The translations under genes and the position numbers were made by a program. A DNA stretch of 59,726 nucleotides from JASGDB01 sp049841315 (GTDB taxonomy: Bacteria > Bacteroidota > Bacteroidia > Flavobacteriales > Weeksellaceae). The stretch lies in NCBI GenBank assembly GCA_049841315.1, contig JASGDB010000030.1, forward strand, positions 1-59,726, in the 5' to 3' direction. The notes under the pieces were generated by a model. The model did no database searches. It saw only the letters and a program-made list of their open reading frames with translations, and was not told where the DNA came from. This document shows, one piece after another, positions 51,417 to 59,561 of this stretch (position 1 is the first letter of the stretch; each line of letters opens with the position of its first letter).

Positions 51417-52073
51417 TTACTTTACTGCATGTTTCTTAATATCTTTCAAAATTTTCTTCATACCTATCATTGAAAGCTGTTCCGCAGAATGAGTGAATTT
51501 CAGGTCTCTGTCTTTTTTATTCTGCTCATCCCGCAGTATTTCTTCACCCGAATATTCGGGATAGGTTTTGCGGGCATCTCTGGAATCGGCAAGAGTAGCT
51601 TTTTGGAAATAAATTCTTTTCATCGTTTTGATGTCGTACACTTCGAGAATTGCGAACGCTTCATTTTTGCTGTACTGAATCGGTTTTTCGTATTCGATGG
51701 CTCCAATCTGGTCGCTTACCTGTTTCGTAGAAGCGGTTACGAGAAAATCAAAATCGCTGTTTTCTTTCAGAGATTCCAGCTCCTCAAGAGTAGGAGAGAA
51801 CGAAATTTTCGATGCCAAAAGGTTCTGCTGTCTCGCCTCTGTCAGGGTAAAAGAGTTTCCTTTACTCAGCGAACTGAACGTTTCAAAAATTCTTTTTTGC
51901 GTTTTTTCTCTCGCAGAAGCAGAAAGGTCGGTGTACATATTATTGATGAGCCATTTTTTGTTCTGATTAAAGGCAAGCGCACGGCTCATTCCCTGATAAT
52001 CGCGTTTTGCATTTAATACAGTACAGCCTTGTAGCAGAAGTACAACCGCCAGAAGTGTAAGGAATTTTTTCAT
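51417..52073 (-). CDS. Lipoprotein of unknown function
   Basis: A 218-residue lipoprotein (lipobox LLQGC, Cys17). The mature part starts YQGMSRALAFNQNKKWL and contains one well-defined helix-strand region (FDFLVTASTKQVSDQIGAIE). A long basic tail (KKILKDIKKHAVK) ends it. No family recognised. The start is directly preceded by the repeated ttgtttaaagtttaaagtt leader. Probably envelope-located. Confidence 0.7.
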   Translation of the reverse strand: MKKFLTLLAVVLLLQGCTVLNAKRDYQGMSRALAFNQNKKWLINNMYTDLSASAREKTQKRIFETFSSLSKGNSFTLTEARQQNLLASKISFSPTLEELESLKENSDFDFLVTASTKQVSDQIGAIEYEKPIQYSKNEAFAILEVYDIKTMKRIYFQKATLADSRDARKTYPEYSGEEILRDEQNKKDRDLKFTHSAEQLSMIGMKKILKDIKKHAVK

Positions 52074-52318
52074 TGTTTTTTTTGTTTAAAGTTTAAAGTT
52101 TGAGGTTGTTTGAAAAGTTTGAGTATTTGAGATACAATATTAACTTCCACCTTCCAAACTCAAATTACTTGGCTCTTTTTATTTTTTGTTCAAAATTTTA
52201 GGTTTAAAGTTCAAGATTAATAGTGTGGGATTCGAGGTTCGTGTTCTCCATAACTCCCAAACCCCTCAACATAATCACATTTCCCTTTCTCAAATTTTCA
52301 AACTTACCCGTCTCAAAT
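52074..52318. repeat. Low-complexity intergenic region
   Basis: Runs of tttaaagttt and gtttgag units, and the phrase ttggctctttttatttttt that resembles 3125-3160. No gene was seen. Confidence 0.6.
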
Positions 52319-52813
52319 TTATTTCGTTCCCAACTCAATCACTTCCAAATCCTTAATTTCCGATTTGTCGATTTTAAAACGCATCATCGTTCTCACTTTG
52401 TGCCAACCGGATTTTCCACACGCTCCAGGATTCAGATGCAGTAATTTATTTTTGTCATCGTACATCGCTTTCAGAATGTGTGAATGCCCGGAAATAAAGA
52501 GTTTCGGGGCTTTTTTGGAAATTTCCTTTTTTGCCAAAGGAGAATATTTTGCGGGATAACCGCCGATATGAATCATCAAAACTTCCACTTCTTCGCACAA
52601 AAAACGGTTCACTTCGGGAAATTCCGCACGGATTCTGGTATCGTCGATATTTCCGTAAACGCCTTTCAGCGGTTTTATTTTTTCTAATTTTTCGAGGACT
52701 TCCCAATTTCCGAAATCTCCGCAATGCCAGATTTCATCAGTATCTTTGGCATAATCCAAAATTCTGTCGTCCATATAGGAATGTGTGTCGGAAAGCAGGA
52801 GAATATTTTTCAA
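52319..52813 (-). CDS. YfcE/MJ0936-type metallophosphoesterase
   Basis: A 164-residue calcineurin-like phosphoesterase. All metal motifs are present: SDTHSYMDD near the N-terminus, HCGDFGNWEV near residue 30, GNIDD near 54, and FISGHSHILK near 113. YfcE-like members hydrolyse phosphodiesters in vitro. Normal size. It lies downstream (minus strand) of an IS110 remnant and of a duplicated promoter sequence at 53052-53126. Confidence 0.9.
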   Translation of the reverse strand: MKNILLLSDTHSYMDDRILDYAKDTDEIWHCGDFGNWEVLEKLEKIKPLKGVYGNIDDTRIRAEFPEVNRFLCEEVEVLMIHIGGYPAKYSPLAKKEISKKAPKLFISGHSHILKAMYDDKNKLLHLNPGACGKSGWHKVRTMMRFKIDKSEIKDLEVIELGTK

Positions 52814-52863
52814 ATCTGTGATAAGTTTGTATCGTAAAAATTATAATACTAAAAACTTTTAGC

Positions 52864-53068
52864 ATGGCGAATTTAAGAAAAAAATGATTGGCGTGGACAT
52901 AAGTTCCAAAGTTCTGGTGGTGAGTTTATTGATTGATGAAGAAAACAAGTGATTATCAATGTTTGCAACACCAAACCGACATTGAAAAATGCATGAAAAA
53001 GTCAGGAAAGAGCAAAACAAAATCGTAGTTGAAGCAACAAGTTCATACAGCATCAAAATATAGCAAAG
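52864..53068 (+). mobile_element. IS110-family transposase remnant
   Basis: The start MIGVDISSKVLVVSLLIDEE is the IS110-type DEDD transposase N-terminus. The frame stops after 23 codons, is restored after a frameshift, and later reads KIVVEATSSYS, the second conserved element of the family. The rest is missing. Just after it begins a 70-base sequence shared with the mscS promoter, so the remnant was probably truncated by a recombination event there. Confidence 0.7.
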
Positions 53069-53126
53069 ATATTCTTTATGAGCCATAAAAATAAATTTCG
53101 GTAAAATTTACACGGACTCTTAATTT
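53050..53126. repeat. Duplicated ~70-bp sequence, second copy
   Basis: Near-identical to 44119-44192. Here it overlaps the 3' end of the IS110 remnant. On the minus strand it keeps the TATCTTTG box. Confidence 0.85.
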
Positions 53127-53240
53127 TTGTGATTTTTTATTAAAAAAGTTCAACCGCATTTACGGATTTTTTTTACTTTTGGTTTCGCTGATTATGTATA
53201 TGGTAAAATCCTATGAATGGATAAATTTTTTTTCCCGTTG

Positions 53241-53290
53241 GATTGATAGGATTATATCCTATCCCTTATTAAATCGTTCCTTCGGAACTC
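53241..53290 (+). promoter_or_regulatory. Leader of trpB with two hairpins
   Basis: Two small stems precede trpB: gatagga-ttata-tcctatc (53245-53263) and gttcc-ttc-ggaac (53276-53288). They could affect transcription or translation of trpB, but no Trp-rich leader peptide was seen. Confidence 0.4.
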
Positions 53291-53308
53291 TCTAAAAAAA
53301 CAAATTAA

Positions 53309-54514
53309 ATGGACTATCGAAACCCCGATAAAAACGGCTATTACGGAGAATTTGGAGGTGCTTTCGTTCCCGAAATGCTCTATCCGAATGTTGCCGAATT
53401 GCAGGAAAATTATTTACAAATCATTGAATCCCAAGAATTTCAGAATGAATTTCAGGATTTGCTGAAAAACTATGTCGGTCGGGAAACGCCGCTTTATTTC
53501 GCCAAAAATCTGAGCAAAAAATACGGGACTCAAATTTATCTCAAAAGAGAAGATTTGAATCACACCGGAGCGCACAAAATCAACAACGCTTTGGGACAGG
53601 CTTTGCTCGCCAAAAAACTCGGAAAATACAGAATTATTGCGGAAACAGGAGCAGGACAACACGGCGTTGCAACGGCAACTGCGTGCGCTTTGCTCGGCTT
53701 GGAATGTATCGTTTATATGGGCGAAATCGACATTGCAAGACAAGCTCCGAATGTTGCCAGAATGAAAATGTTGGGCGCAAAAGTCGTTCCTGCAACTTCG
53801 GGTTCAAAAACGTTGAAAGATGCTGTAAATGAAGCGCTTCGTGATTGGATTAGCAATCCCTCGACAACGCATTATATCATCGGAAGTGTGGTCGGTCCGC
53901 ATCCTTTTCCGGATTTGGTGGCGAGATTTCAGAGCGTTATTTCCAAAGAAATTAAGGAGCAGTTATATGAAAAAATCGGCAGAGAAAATCCCGATTATGT
54001 GATTGCTTGTGTCGGTGGCGGAAGCAATGCAGCAGGAACTTTTTACCATTTCGTGAACGAAAAAAACGTCAAATTAATCGCAGCCGAAGCAGGAGGTTTG
54101 GGCATTGATTCGGGGAAATCTGCCGCAACGACTTTTCTGGGAACTTTGGGAATTTTGCACGGAAGCCAAAGCCTCGTGATGCAAACCGAAGACGGACAAG
54201 TGATTGAGCCACATTCCATTTCCGCAGGTCTGGATTATCCGGGAATCGGACCTTTTCACGCCAATTTGTTCAAGGAAAATCGGGCGGAATTTTTCAGTAT
54301 TAATGATGATGAAGCCCTGAAATCTGCCTTTGAACTCACAAAAACCGAAGGCATTATTCCCGCTTTGGAGTCGGCTCACGCTCTCGCTGTTCTGGACAAA
54401 AAGAAATTTGAAAAAGACGATATTGTCGTTATTTGTCTTTCGGGAAGAGGTGATAAGGATATGGAAACGTATTTGAAAATGCTGGATGCTGGGTGTCAGA
54501 TGTCGGATGTTTGA
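53309..54514 (+). CDS. trpB: Tryptophan synthase beta subunit
   Basis: A 401-residue TrpB that joins indole and serine with pyridoxal phosphate. The lysine is in KREDLNHTGAHKINNALGQA near residue 90. The glycine loop is GGGSNAAGT near 235, and the body is complete to SGRGDKDMETYLKML. The last nine residues (DAGCQMSDV) are encoded by the left arm of a repeat and are not part of the family. The normal trp partners (trpE, G, D, C, F) are absent upstream; an IS110 remnant lies there instead. Confidence 0.95.
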   Translation: MDYRNPDKNGYYGEFGGAFVPEMLYPNVAELQENYLQIIESQEFQNEFQDLLKNYVGRETPLYFAKNLSKKYGTQIYLKREDLNHTGAHKINNALGQALLAKKLGKYRIIAETGAGQHGVATATACALLGLECIVYMGEIDIARQAPNVARMKMLGAKVVPATSGSKTLKDAVNEALRDWISNPSTTHYIIGSVVGPHPFPDLVARFQSVISKEIKEQLYEKIGRENPDYVIACVGGGSNAAGTFYHFVNEKNVKLIAAEAGGLGIDSGKSAATTFLGTLGILHGSQSLVMQTEDGQVIEPHSISAGLDYPGIGPFHANLFKENRAEFFSINDDEALKSAFELTKTEGIIPALESAHALAVLDKKKFEKDDIVVICLSGRGDKDMETYLKMLDAGCQMSDV

Positions 54515-54600
54515 TAAAATTATTTCAAAAATTAAATTCATATTAAAACTAAAATTTATGCACGATAATAACATCCAACATCCAACACCCAACATCCAAC
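54481..54600. repeat. Imperfect inverted repeat across the trpB-trpA junction
   Basis: 54481-54511 (ggatgctgggtgtcagatgt core) pairs with 54570-54600 (acatccaacacccaacatcc core) at 26 of 31 positions. The left arm encodes the tail of TrpB and the right arm the N-terminus of TrpA. Confidence 0.8.
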
Positions 54601-55334
54601 CCAAAAAACTAAACATCTACTTCACAGCTGGAATTCCTACTTTGGAAGACACCGGAAAAATCGCAAAACTTATTCAAAATTCGGGAGCGGATTTTATGGA
54701 AATCGGGATTCCGTATTCCGACCCTGTTGCAGACGGCGAAATTATTCAGAATGCACACAAACTCGCGCTGGAAAACGGAATGTCTATCAAAAAACTCTTT
54801 GAACAATTGGCAGAAATCAAAAATTCCGTTACGATTCCGAAAATTCTGATGGGTTATCTGAATCCCGTTTTGCAGTTCGGTTTTGAAAATTTTTGTAAAA
54901 AATGCGAAGAAGTCGGGATTTTTGGACTCATAATTCCCGACCTTCCGCCTTACGAATTTGAAAAAAAATACGGCGAAATTTTGAAAAAATACAACCTTAA
55001 TTTTACCTTTCTCGTAACGCCCGAAACTTCCGAGGGGCGCATCAAATATCTGGATTCACTCAGTTCGGGATTTTTGTATGCCGTGAGTTCTTCCTCAACA
55101 ACGGGAAACGCAAACGCCGTTTTGAAAAACGAAAATTATCTGAATCATTTATCGGAATTAAATCTTAAAAATCCTGTTTTCATCGGATTTGGAATCAAGA
55201 ACAAATCTGATTTTGAATCGGTTACGGAAAAATCGCAAGGCGGAATCATCGGTTCGGCTTTCGTGAAAATTCTCTTGGAAAATAAGGATTGGGAGCAGAA
55301 AGCAAAAGAATTTATTCAACGCATAAAAAACTAA
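54558..55334 (+). CDS. trpA: Tryptophan synthase alpha subunit
   Basis: A 258-residue TrpA that cleaves indole-3-glycerol phosphate and passes indole to TrpB. Family segments: YFTAGIPTLEDT near residue 20, catalytic Glu in DFMEIGIPYSDPVADG near 44, KILMGYLNPV near 96, and GIIGSAFVK near 225. The ATG at 54558 is chosen. The first residues (MHDNNIQHPTPNIQPKK) come from the right arm of an inverted repeat and replace the usual short start. Upstream frame to 54486 overlaps trpB and is rejected. Confidence 0.94.
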   Translation: MHDNNIQHPTPNIQPKKLNIYFTAGIPTLEDTGKIAKLIQNSGADFMEIGIPYSDPVADGEIIQNAHKLALENGMSIKKLFEQLAEIKNSVTIPKILMGYLNPVLQFGFENFCKKCEEVGIFGLIIPDLPPYEFEKKYGEILKKYNLNFTFLVTPETSEGRIKYLDSLSSGFLYAVSSSSTTGNANAVLKNENYLNHLSELNLKNPVFIGFGIKNKSDFESVTEKSQGGIIGSAFVKILLENKDWEQKAKEFIQRIKN

Positions 55335-55342
55335 TTTTTTCG

Positions 55343-55350
55343 TAATTTTG
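55343..55350 (+). promoter_or_regulatory. Possible -7 box of lipB
   Basis: taattttg, a perfect TAnnTTTG, 19 bases before the lipB ATG. No TTG at the right distance. Confidence 0.35.
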
Positions 55351-55369
55351 GCCCGCAATTTTTCAGAAA

Positions 55370-56092
55370 ATGACATTCATCCAAAATAAAAAACTGTATT
55401 TCAAAGATTTAGGACTTACCGAATATCCGGAAGCCTTTGAATATCAGAAAAATCTGATGAATTCCATTATCGAACTGAAGCTGAAAAACCGCGACAGAAC
55501 CGATGGAATCCATGAAGAAACGCCCAATCATTTTCTTTTCGTGGAACATCCGCACGTGTACACCATCGGAAAATCCGGACATGAGGAAAATATGCTCATC
55601 AGCGAGGAAAAACTAAAGGAAATCAGTGCCACCTATGTTCAAACGAACCGTGGCGGAGACATTACTTATCACGGTTTCGGGCAGATTGTGGGGTATCCGA
55701 TTATTGATTTGGATAATTTCAAATCCGATATTTTTCTGTACATGAGAAATCTGGAGGAAGTTTTTATCCGACTTCTCGATGAATACGGACTGAAAGGCGA
55801 ACGTAGCGAGGGCGAAACCGGCGTATGGCTGGATGTGGGAACACCTTATGCCAGAAAAATATGCGCAATGGGCGTGAAAACCTCAAAATGGGTAACGATG
55901 CACGGATTCGCGTTGAATGTAAATACTGATTTACGCTATTTTGAATACATTATTCCCTGCGGAATCAAAGGAAAATCCACAACTTCACTGGAGCGCGAGC
56001 TGGAACGGAAATTCAGCCTTGAAGAAACAGAGGAAGTAAAGGAGAAAATCAAAAAACACTTTGCGGAGGTTTTCGGAGCGGAGTTTATCTGA
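55370..56092 (+). CDS. lipB: Octanoyl-ACP:protein N-octanoyltransferase
   Basis: A 240-residue LipB that moves octanoyl from acyl carrier protein to lipoyl domains. The family block NRGGDITYHGFGQIVGYPI is near residue 92. The catalytic lysine/cysteine region reads KICAMGVKTSKWVTMHGFALNV near 163 and IPCGIKGKSTTSLERE near 198. Length is normal. It follows trpA after 35 bases, probably with its own promoter. Nothing tRNA-like is next to it. Confidence 0.94.
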   Translation: MTFIQNKKLYFKDLGLTEYPEAFEYQKNLMNSIIELKLKNRDRTDGIHEETPNHFLFVEHPHVYTIGKSGHEENMLISEEKLKEISATYVQTNRGGDITYHGFGQIVGYPIIDLDNFKSDIFLYMRNLEEVFIRLLDEYGLKGERSEGETGVWLDVGTPYARKICAMGVKTSKWVTMHGFALNVNTDLRYFEYIIPCGIKGKSTTSLERELERKFSLEETEEVKEKIKKHFAEVFGAEFI

Positions 56093-56191
56093 GTTGAGGA
56101 GATGGGTTTTTGAGTTGGGGTGAAAAATAAAAACATACGAGTTGCCGAAAAATCAAAATATCTATGCAGATACGGAAGGTGTTTTAATAAT

Positions 56192-56872
56192 TTATTGAAA
56201 TGGCTGTTGAGTTTCAAAAATATTTTTAAATTTTTCTAATTCCAATTCAGTGAAATCGCTCACAACCACGTCTGCCAAAGCATAATCCTGCATTTTGGAA
56301 TGCTCGCTTTTGTAGGCGGCACAGAAAATTCCGGCTCTGCGGGCGGCAACGATTCCGTTCGTGGAATCTTCGATGACCATGCAGTTTTCTTTCGGTTTTC
56401 CCGACATTTCGGCGGCGATAAGAAAAATTTCGGGATGAGGTTTTGATTCTTTCAGCGCAGCACCACTGATTTTTCCGGAAAAGTATTTTTCCAAATCAAA
56501 TTTTTCAAAAACCCAATTTATCGTGTTAATGTGGGCGGAAGAAGCCAGAATCAGCGTAATATTGTTGTCAAAATAATGTTTAATCAAATCCAAAACTCCG
56601 GGAATCAGGTTAAAATCAGGGTCGGTATCGAAAAGATGTTTAAAATATTTTCGCTTTATTTCCGCGATTTCCTGCCATTTCATTTTCAAATGAAATTTTT
56701 CAATCAGTTTTTCGCAGACTTTTTGGGTGGAGCTTCCGGTGAAAGCGTTGTAAAGTTCGTCAGGAACGCTGATGCTGAGGTGTTCAAAAGTTTTGAAATA
56801 GGCTTTCCGATGCAGCGGTTCGGTGTCCACAATCACGCCGTCCATATCGAAAAGTACCGCTTTTAAAGACAT
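56192..56872 (-). CDS. HAD-superfamily phosphatase (beta-phosphoglucomutase-like)
   Basis: A 226-residue HAD subfamily IA phosphatase. Motif I FDMDGVIVDTEPLH near residue 8, motif II LASSAH near 109, motif III KPHPEIFL near 143 and motif IV MVIEDSTNGIVAARRAG near 164 are all present, as is the four-helix cap. The pattern matches beta-phosphoglucomutase and sugar-phosphatase relatives. Substrate unknown. Confidence 0.9.
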   Translation of the reverse strand: MSLKAVLFDMDGVIVDTEPLHRKAYFKTFEHLSISVPDELYNAFTGSSTQKVCEKLIEKFHLKMKWQEIAEIKRKYFKHLFDTDPDFNLIPGVLDLIKHYFDNNITLILASSAHINTINWVFEKFDLEKYFSGKISGAALKESKPHPEIFLIAAEMSGKPKENCMVIEDSTNGIVAARRAGIFCAAYKSEHSKMQDYALADVVVSDFTELELEKFKNIFETQQPFQ

Positions 56873-56896
56873 TCTGTTATTTTCTGCAAAGGTAAA

Positions 56897-57478
56897 TCAA
56901 ATTATCGAAATCAATAGTTTTGAAATAATTTCTGCAACCAGCAATGCGGCTGCAAATCCTGCATACTGCTGCCATTTTTTGATATTAGTCGCAGTCTTGA
57001 AACCGGTGACAATAAGAACAATACTGTAAACCAGAAACAACAATGTTACACTGCTGAATGCGAAGAGCGTCACCAAATCCGAAGTCGGAATCTGCATATT
57101 CTGAATGTCCTGAATATTTGCCATAATATTATTCGTTGCCTCCCGCACAGGTGGAAGAGCCGTCATCGGAGCAAGGAAATAAAGTGGAATACGGGAAATG
57201 AAAGCCGTATTCATAATGTCAATCATCCGTGTTTTGGGATTGAAAATTTTACCTAAGACAAAAAGAATAAAACTCAGTACAATGATATTCACGGCATTAG
57301 CGGTAAACGCCTGTGAAAACAAAATCGGCGGATATTCGTGAATATCAAAAATTCCGTCAAAAATCACTTTAAATTGAAATGACAGAAGAGAGCCAATAAT
57401 AAGCGTAACGATTCCGATAATTATCAGTGTTTTTTCAGGGATTTTCTCAAACGGATTGAATAGTAATTTCCAGTTCAT
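56897..57478 (-). CDS. YIP1-family membrane protein
   Basis: A 193-residue protein with five hydrophobic segments (about 16-34, 50-70, 90-110, 130-155, 168-190) in the Yip1 pattern. It is the last gene of the DUF2089-PH-YIP1 unit: its start overlaps the PH gene by 4 bases, so translation is coupled. Bacterial YIP1 proteins have no assigned function. Confidence 0.8.
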   Translation of the reverse strand: MNWKLLFNPFEKIPEKTLIIIGIVTLIIGSLLSFQFKVIFDGIFDIHEYPPILFSQAFTANAVNIIVLSFILFVLGKIFNPKTRMIDIMNTAFISRIPLYFLAPMTALPPVREATNNIMANIQDIQNMQIPTSDLVTLFAFSSVTLLFLVYSIVLIVTGFKTATNIKKWQQYAGFAAALLVAEIISKLLISII

Positions 57479-57891
57479 ATTTTTTCTTTTACGGTAATAT
57501 CAGGGTTTATTTTTAAAAGTTCGTCTTTGAAATCATTAAAATTTTTCGGGGAAATAATAATGGAATTGTATTTTGTCCAGTAGATTTCCACCCGCCCGAA
57601 AATGCCCGGAGCAGGAGAAGTTAATGGATTCCATGTTTTTTCGATTTTGTAAATATCTTTCACGGGAATTTTTGTCGTCCCGAAAATTCCGTTTTTAATG
57701 CGGAGAATATTTTGCTCATCAACAAAATATCGAATCGAAAAAAAGGTATAATTTATAAATAGCAAAATAATAAATCCGATTACAACTGCACTTGTTTTTT
57801 CATCCATAAAACCTGCAATAATCGTAAAAATAAAAATAAGGTTCAGCGGAATCAAAAGTTCCAAACCTATTCTTACAGGGATATTTTTCAT
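57475..57891 (-). CDS. Membrane-anchored bacterial PH-domain protein
   Basis: A 138-residue protein: two membrane segments (about 10-28 and 34-52), then a PH-like domain of the YdbS/YdbT type (YFVDEQNILRIKNGIFG, IPVKDIYKIEKTWNPL). It overlaps the YIP1 gene by 4 bases and starts 37 bases after the DUF2089 stop. The intervening DNA is an 8-base tandem repeat. Confidence 0.82.
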   Translation of the reverse strand: MKNIPVRIGLELLIPLNLIFIFTIIAGFMDEKTSAVVIGFIILLFINYTFFSIRYFVDEQNILRIKNGIFGTTKIPVKDIYKIEKTWNPLTSPAPGIFGRVEIYWTKYNSIIISPKNFNDFKDELLKINPDITVKEKI

Positions 57892-57896
57892 AATTT

Positions 57897-57944
57897 CTAA
57901 ATCTCTAAATCTCTAAATCTCTATATCTCTATATCTTATATCTC
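57897..57944. repeat. Octanucleotide tandem repeat ctaaatct / ctatatct
   Basis: Five contiguous 8-base units (three ctaaatct, two ctatatct) followed by a decayed copy. It covers the last codons and stop of DUF2089 and the leader of the PH gene. Confidence 0.85.
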
Positions 57945-58195
57945 TTAATTTTCTCAATTAAATCGTCCATTTTATTGCGCATTGTAGGATACGAAAGCGA
58001 AGCCTGACTTGCCATTTCCTTAATGCTTCCGCTGGAAAGGAAAAAATTAAGGATAAAATCCTGCTCATCTCTTGAAAGCTGAAGATAAACCGGCAGTTCG
58101 TAATCTCCGTTTACTTCGGTTTGGCAGTGGCTGCATTTCATTCTGCTGACGCTGAGCGTTTTTTCACAACTTGGACAAAGGATAGGAAGTTTCAT
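57929..58195 (-). CDS. DUF2089-like zinc-ribbon / HTH protein
   Basis: An 88-residue protein with a zinc ribbon (CPSCEKTLSVSRMKCSHCQ, residues 8-26) and a helix-turn-helix-like C-terminal half (GSIKEMASQASLSYPTMRNK), the DUF2089 pattern. It probably acts as a small regulator of its own operon. The gene is first in the unit with the PH and YIP1 proteins. Its last codons lie in an 8-base tandem repeat, so slippage would change the C-terminus. Confidence 0.8.
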   Translation of the reverse strand: MKLPILCPSCEKTLSVSRMKCSHCQTEVNGDYELPVYLQLSRDEQDFILNFFLSSGSIKEMASQASLSYPTMRNKMDDLIEKIKRYKI

Positions 58196-58470
58196 TTTAC
58201 AATATTATTTTAATAAAATTAAAATTATCTTTAACAAAATTAAAAAAAATATTTATAAATATCAATTTTTTTTTGAAAAAGAAATATAGGATTCAAAACC
58301 TTGTCAGGGTTCTTGAGGTGGAAATAAAATAATTAAAATAAATTTTGCTGTAAATCAGATGTTTATAAAAAAATTAAGAAAATTTTATCAAAATTTAAGA
58401 TTTCGGTATATTTTTTATTGCTATATTTGGAAATAAGTATAACTAACCTCTTATTTAATTTAAACCAACT
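58196..58470. other. Intergenic, divergent promoter region
   Basis: This 275-base, very AT-rich spacer contains a small hairpin (aacc-ttgtca-gggtt, 58298-58312) and the -7 box of the BON gene. No gene seen. Confidence 0.5.
58422..58429 (+). promoter_or_regulatory. Predicted -7 box of the BON gene
   Basis: tatatttg, a perfect TAnnTTTG, 41 bases before the ATG. The -33 position is weak. Confidence 0.5.
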
Positions 58471-58944
58471 ATGAAAAAAACAATTTCAATGGCTGCGTTG
58501 GCACTGATGGTGTCTTTCGGAGCAGTTTCATGTAAGAAAAAAGTATCTGATGCTGACCTGACAACTCAGGCAACTACTGCTGTAGCATCTAACCCGACTG
58601 CTTCTGTAGAAGTGAAAGACGGTGAAGCTCACCTTAGCGGAACTTTCGCTACTCAGGCAGATAAAGATGCCGCTATTGCTTCTCTTAAAGCGATTGCAGG
58701 CGTGAAAAACGTTCACGATATGGCAACTGTAGCTCCTGCTGTTGAAACTGTAGCAGCTGTAGATCCTGCTGTTCAGCAGAAAGTTGTGGATGCACTGAAA
58801 GATTTCCCTTCCGTGAAAGTGGAAGTTGTGAATGGTGAACTTACCCTTACTGGTAGTGTTTCTCCAACTCAGGCAAGAAAAATCAAAGAATCTGTTGATG
58901 CTTTGAAAGTAGGAAAAGTAAACTTTAACTATACTGTAAAATAA
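58471..58944 (+). CDS. BON-domain lipoprotein (two BON domains)
   Basis: A 157-residue lipoprotein (lipobox AVSC, Cys21). Two BON domains follow: about 30-85 (VEVKDGEAHLSGTF, GVKNVHDM) and 95-157 (VKVEVVNGELTLTGSV, KVNFNYTV). BON domains bind phospholipid or other envelope surfaces, and OsmY-like proteins of this kind respond to osmotic stress. The next gene begins 6 bases after its stop, so the two are cotranscribed. Its codons are unusually rich in gct/gca for the window. Confidence 0.88.
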   Translation: MKKTISMAALALMVSFGAVSCKKKVSDADLTTQATTAVASNPTASVEVKDGEAHLSGTFATQADKDAAIASLKAIAGVKNVHDMATVAPAVETVAAVDPAVQQKVVDALKDFPSVKVEVVNGELTLTGSVSPTQARKIKESVDALKVGKVNFNYTVK

Positions 58945-58950
58945 TTGAAG

Positions 58951-59370
58951 ATGAGTGCATTACAAGACAAATACGCAAGTGTAATCGCTGCAGCTCAAGC
59001 TGCAGGAGTATCCAATCTTCAGGTAGCTGAGCAGGAAGGAATCCTTTATGTTTCCGGAAACGCAGCAAGCACTGCTGCTAAAGATGCCGTTTGGGATGCT
59101 TTGGGAGCGATTGATTCTACTTTTTCCGCATCTGATATCAACCTTGATGTTCAGGTTGCTGGTCTTGCTGCGGGTGTTGCGCTTACTGTAGCAACTGAAG
59201 ATTCTAATCTTAACATCAGACAAGAGCCTTCTACTGAAGCGGCTGTCGTAGGAAAAGCCGGTAAAGGAGAAAGCGTAACGCTGGTAGAGCAGTCTTCCGA
59301 CGAATGGTGGAAAGTAAAAACTGCTGACGGTACAGAAGGATATGCCTATGCAAGATACCTGAGAGCATAA
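58951..59370 (+). CDS. BON-like plus bacterial SH3 domain protein
   Basis: A 139-residue protein. The N-terminal half is BON/LysM-BON-like (NLQVAEQEGILYVSGNAAST) and the C-terminal half a bacterial SH3 domain (DSNLNIRQEPSTEAAVVGKA, EGYAYARYLRA). No signal peptide is seen, unlike its neighbour. ATG 58951 is chosen over TTG 58945. It is coupled to the BON lipoprotein gene and followed by a terminator. It may cooperate with the upstream protein at the envelope. Confidence 0.8.
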   Translation: MSALQDKYASVIAAAQAAGVSNLQVAEQEGILYVSGNAASTAAKDAVWDALGAIDSTFSASDINLDVQVAGLAAGVALTVATEDSNLNIRQEPSTEAAVVGKAGKGESVTLVEQSSDEWWKVKTADGTEGYAYARYLRA

Positions 59371-59393
59371 TCACATTTGCTTTATAAAATATG

Positions 59394-59421
59394 AAACCTC
59401 TGATTTTTCGGAGGTTTTTTT
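59394..59421 (+). terminator. Terminator of the BON operon
   Basis: Stem aaacctc / gaggttt (extended by tga/tcg) and a seven-T run after the SH3 gene. Confidence 0.8.
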
Positions 59422-59427
59422 GTTTTC

Positions 59428-59560
59428 TGCCACGAAGGCACAAAGGCACGAAGAAACTGTTTTCTAAATTTTCTCTTTGTCTTGCTTAGTGACTTTGTGC
59501 CTTCGTGGCATTAAAAATACAAAATATTTCATTATTTGTGCCTTTGTGCCTTCGTGGCAT
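59428..59560. repeat. Inverted gccttcgtggca repeats
   Basis: tgccacgaaggcacaaaggc (59428-59447) and its complement ctttgtgccttcgtggca occur as an inverted pair, with a third copy at 59537-59560. This is a common Bacteroidota intergenic repeat word. Confidence 0.8.
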
Positions 59561-59561
59561 A

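Noticed and set aside
53210..53308. Classical trp attenuator
   Set aside because: Two hairpins exist but no leader peptide with Trp codons and no T-run terminator were found.
54486..54557. Longer trpA start overlapping trpB
   Set aside because: The extra residues have no family match and the frame overlaps the trpB tail; ATG 54558 is simpler.
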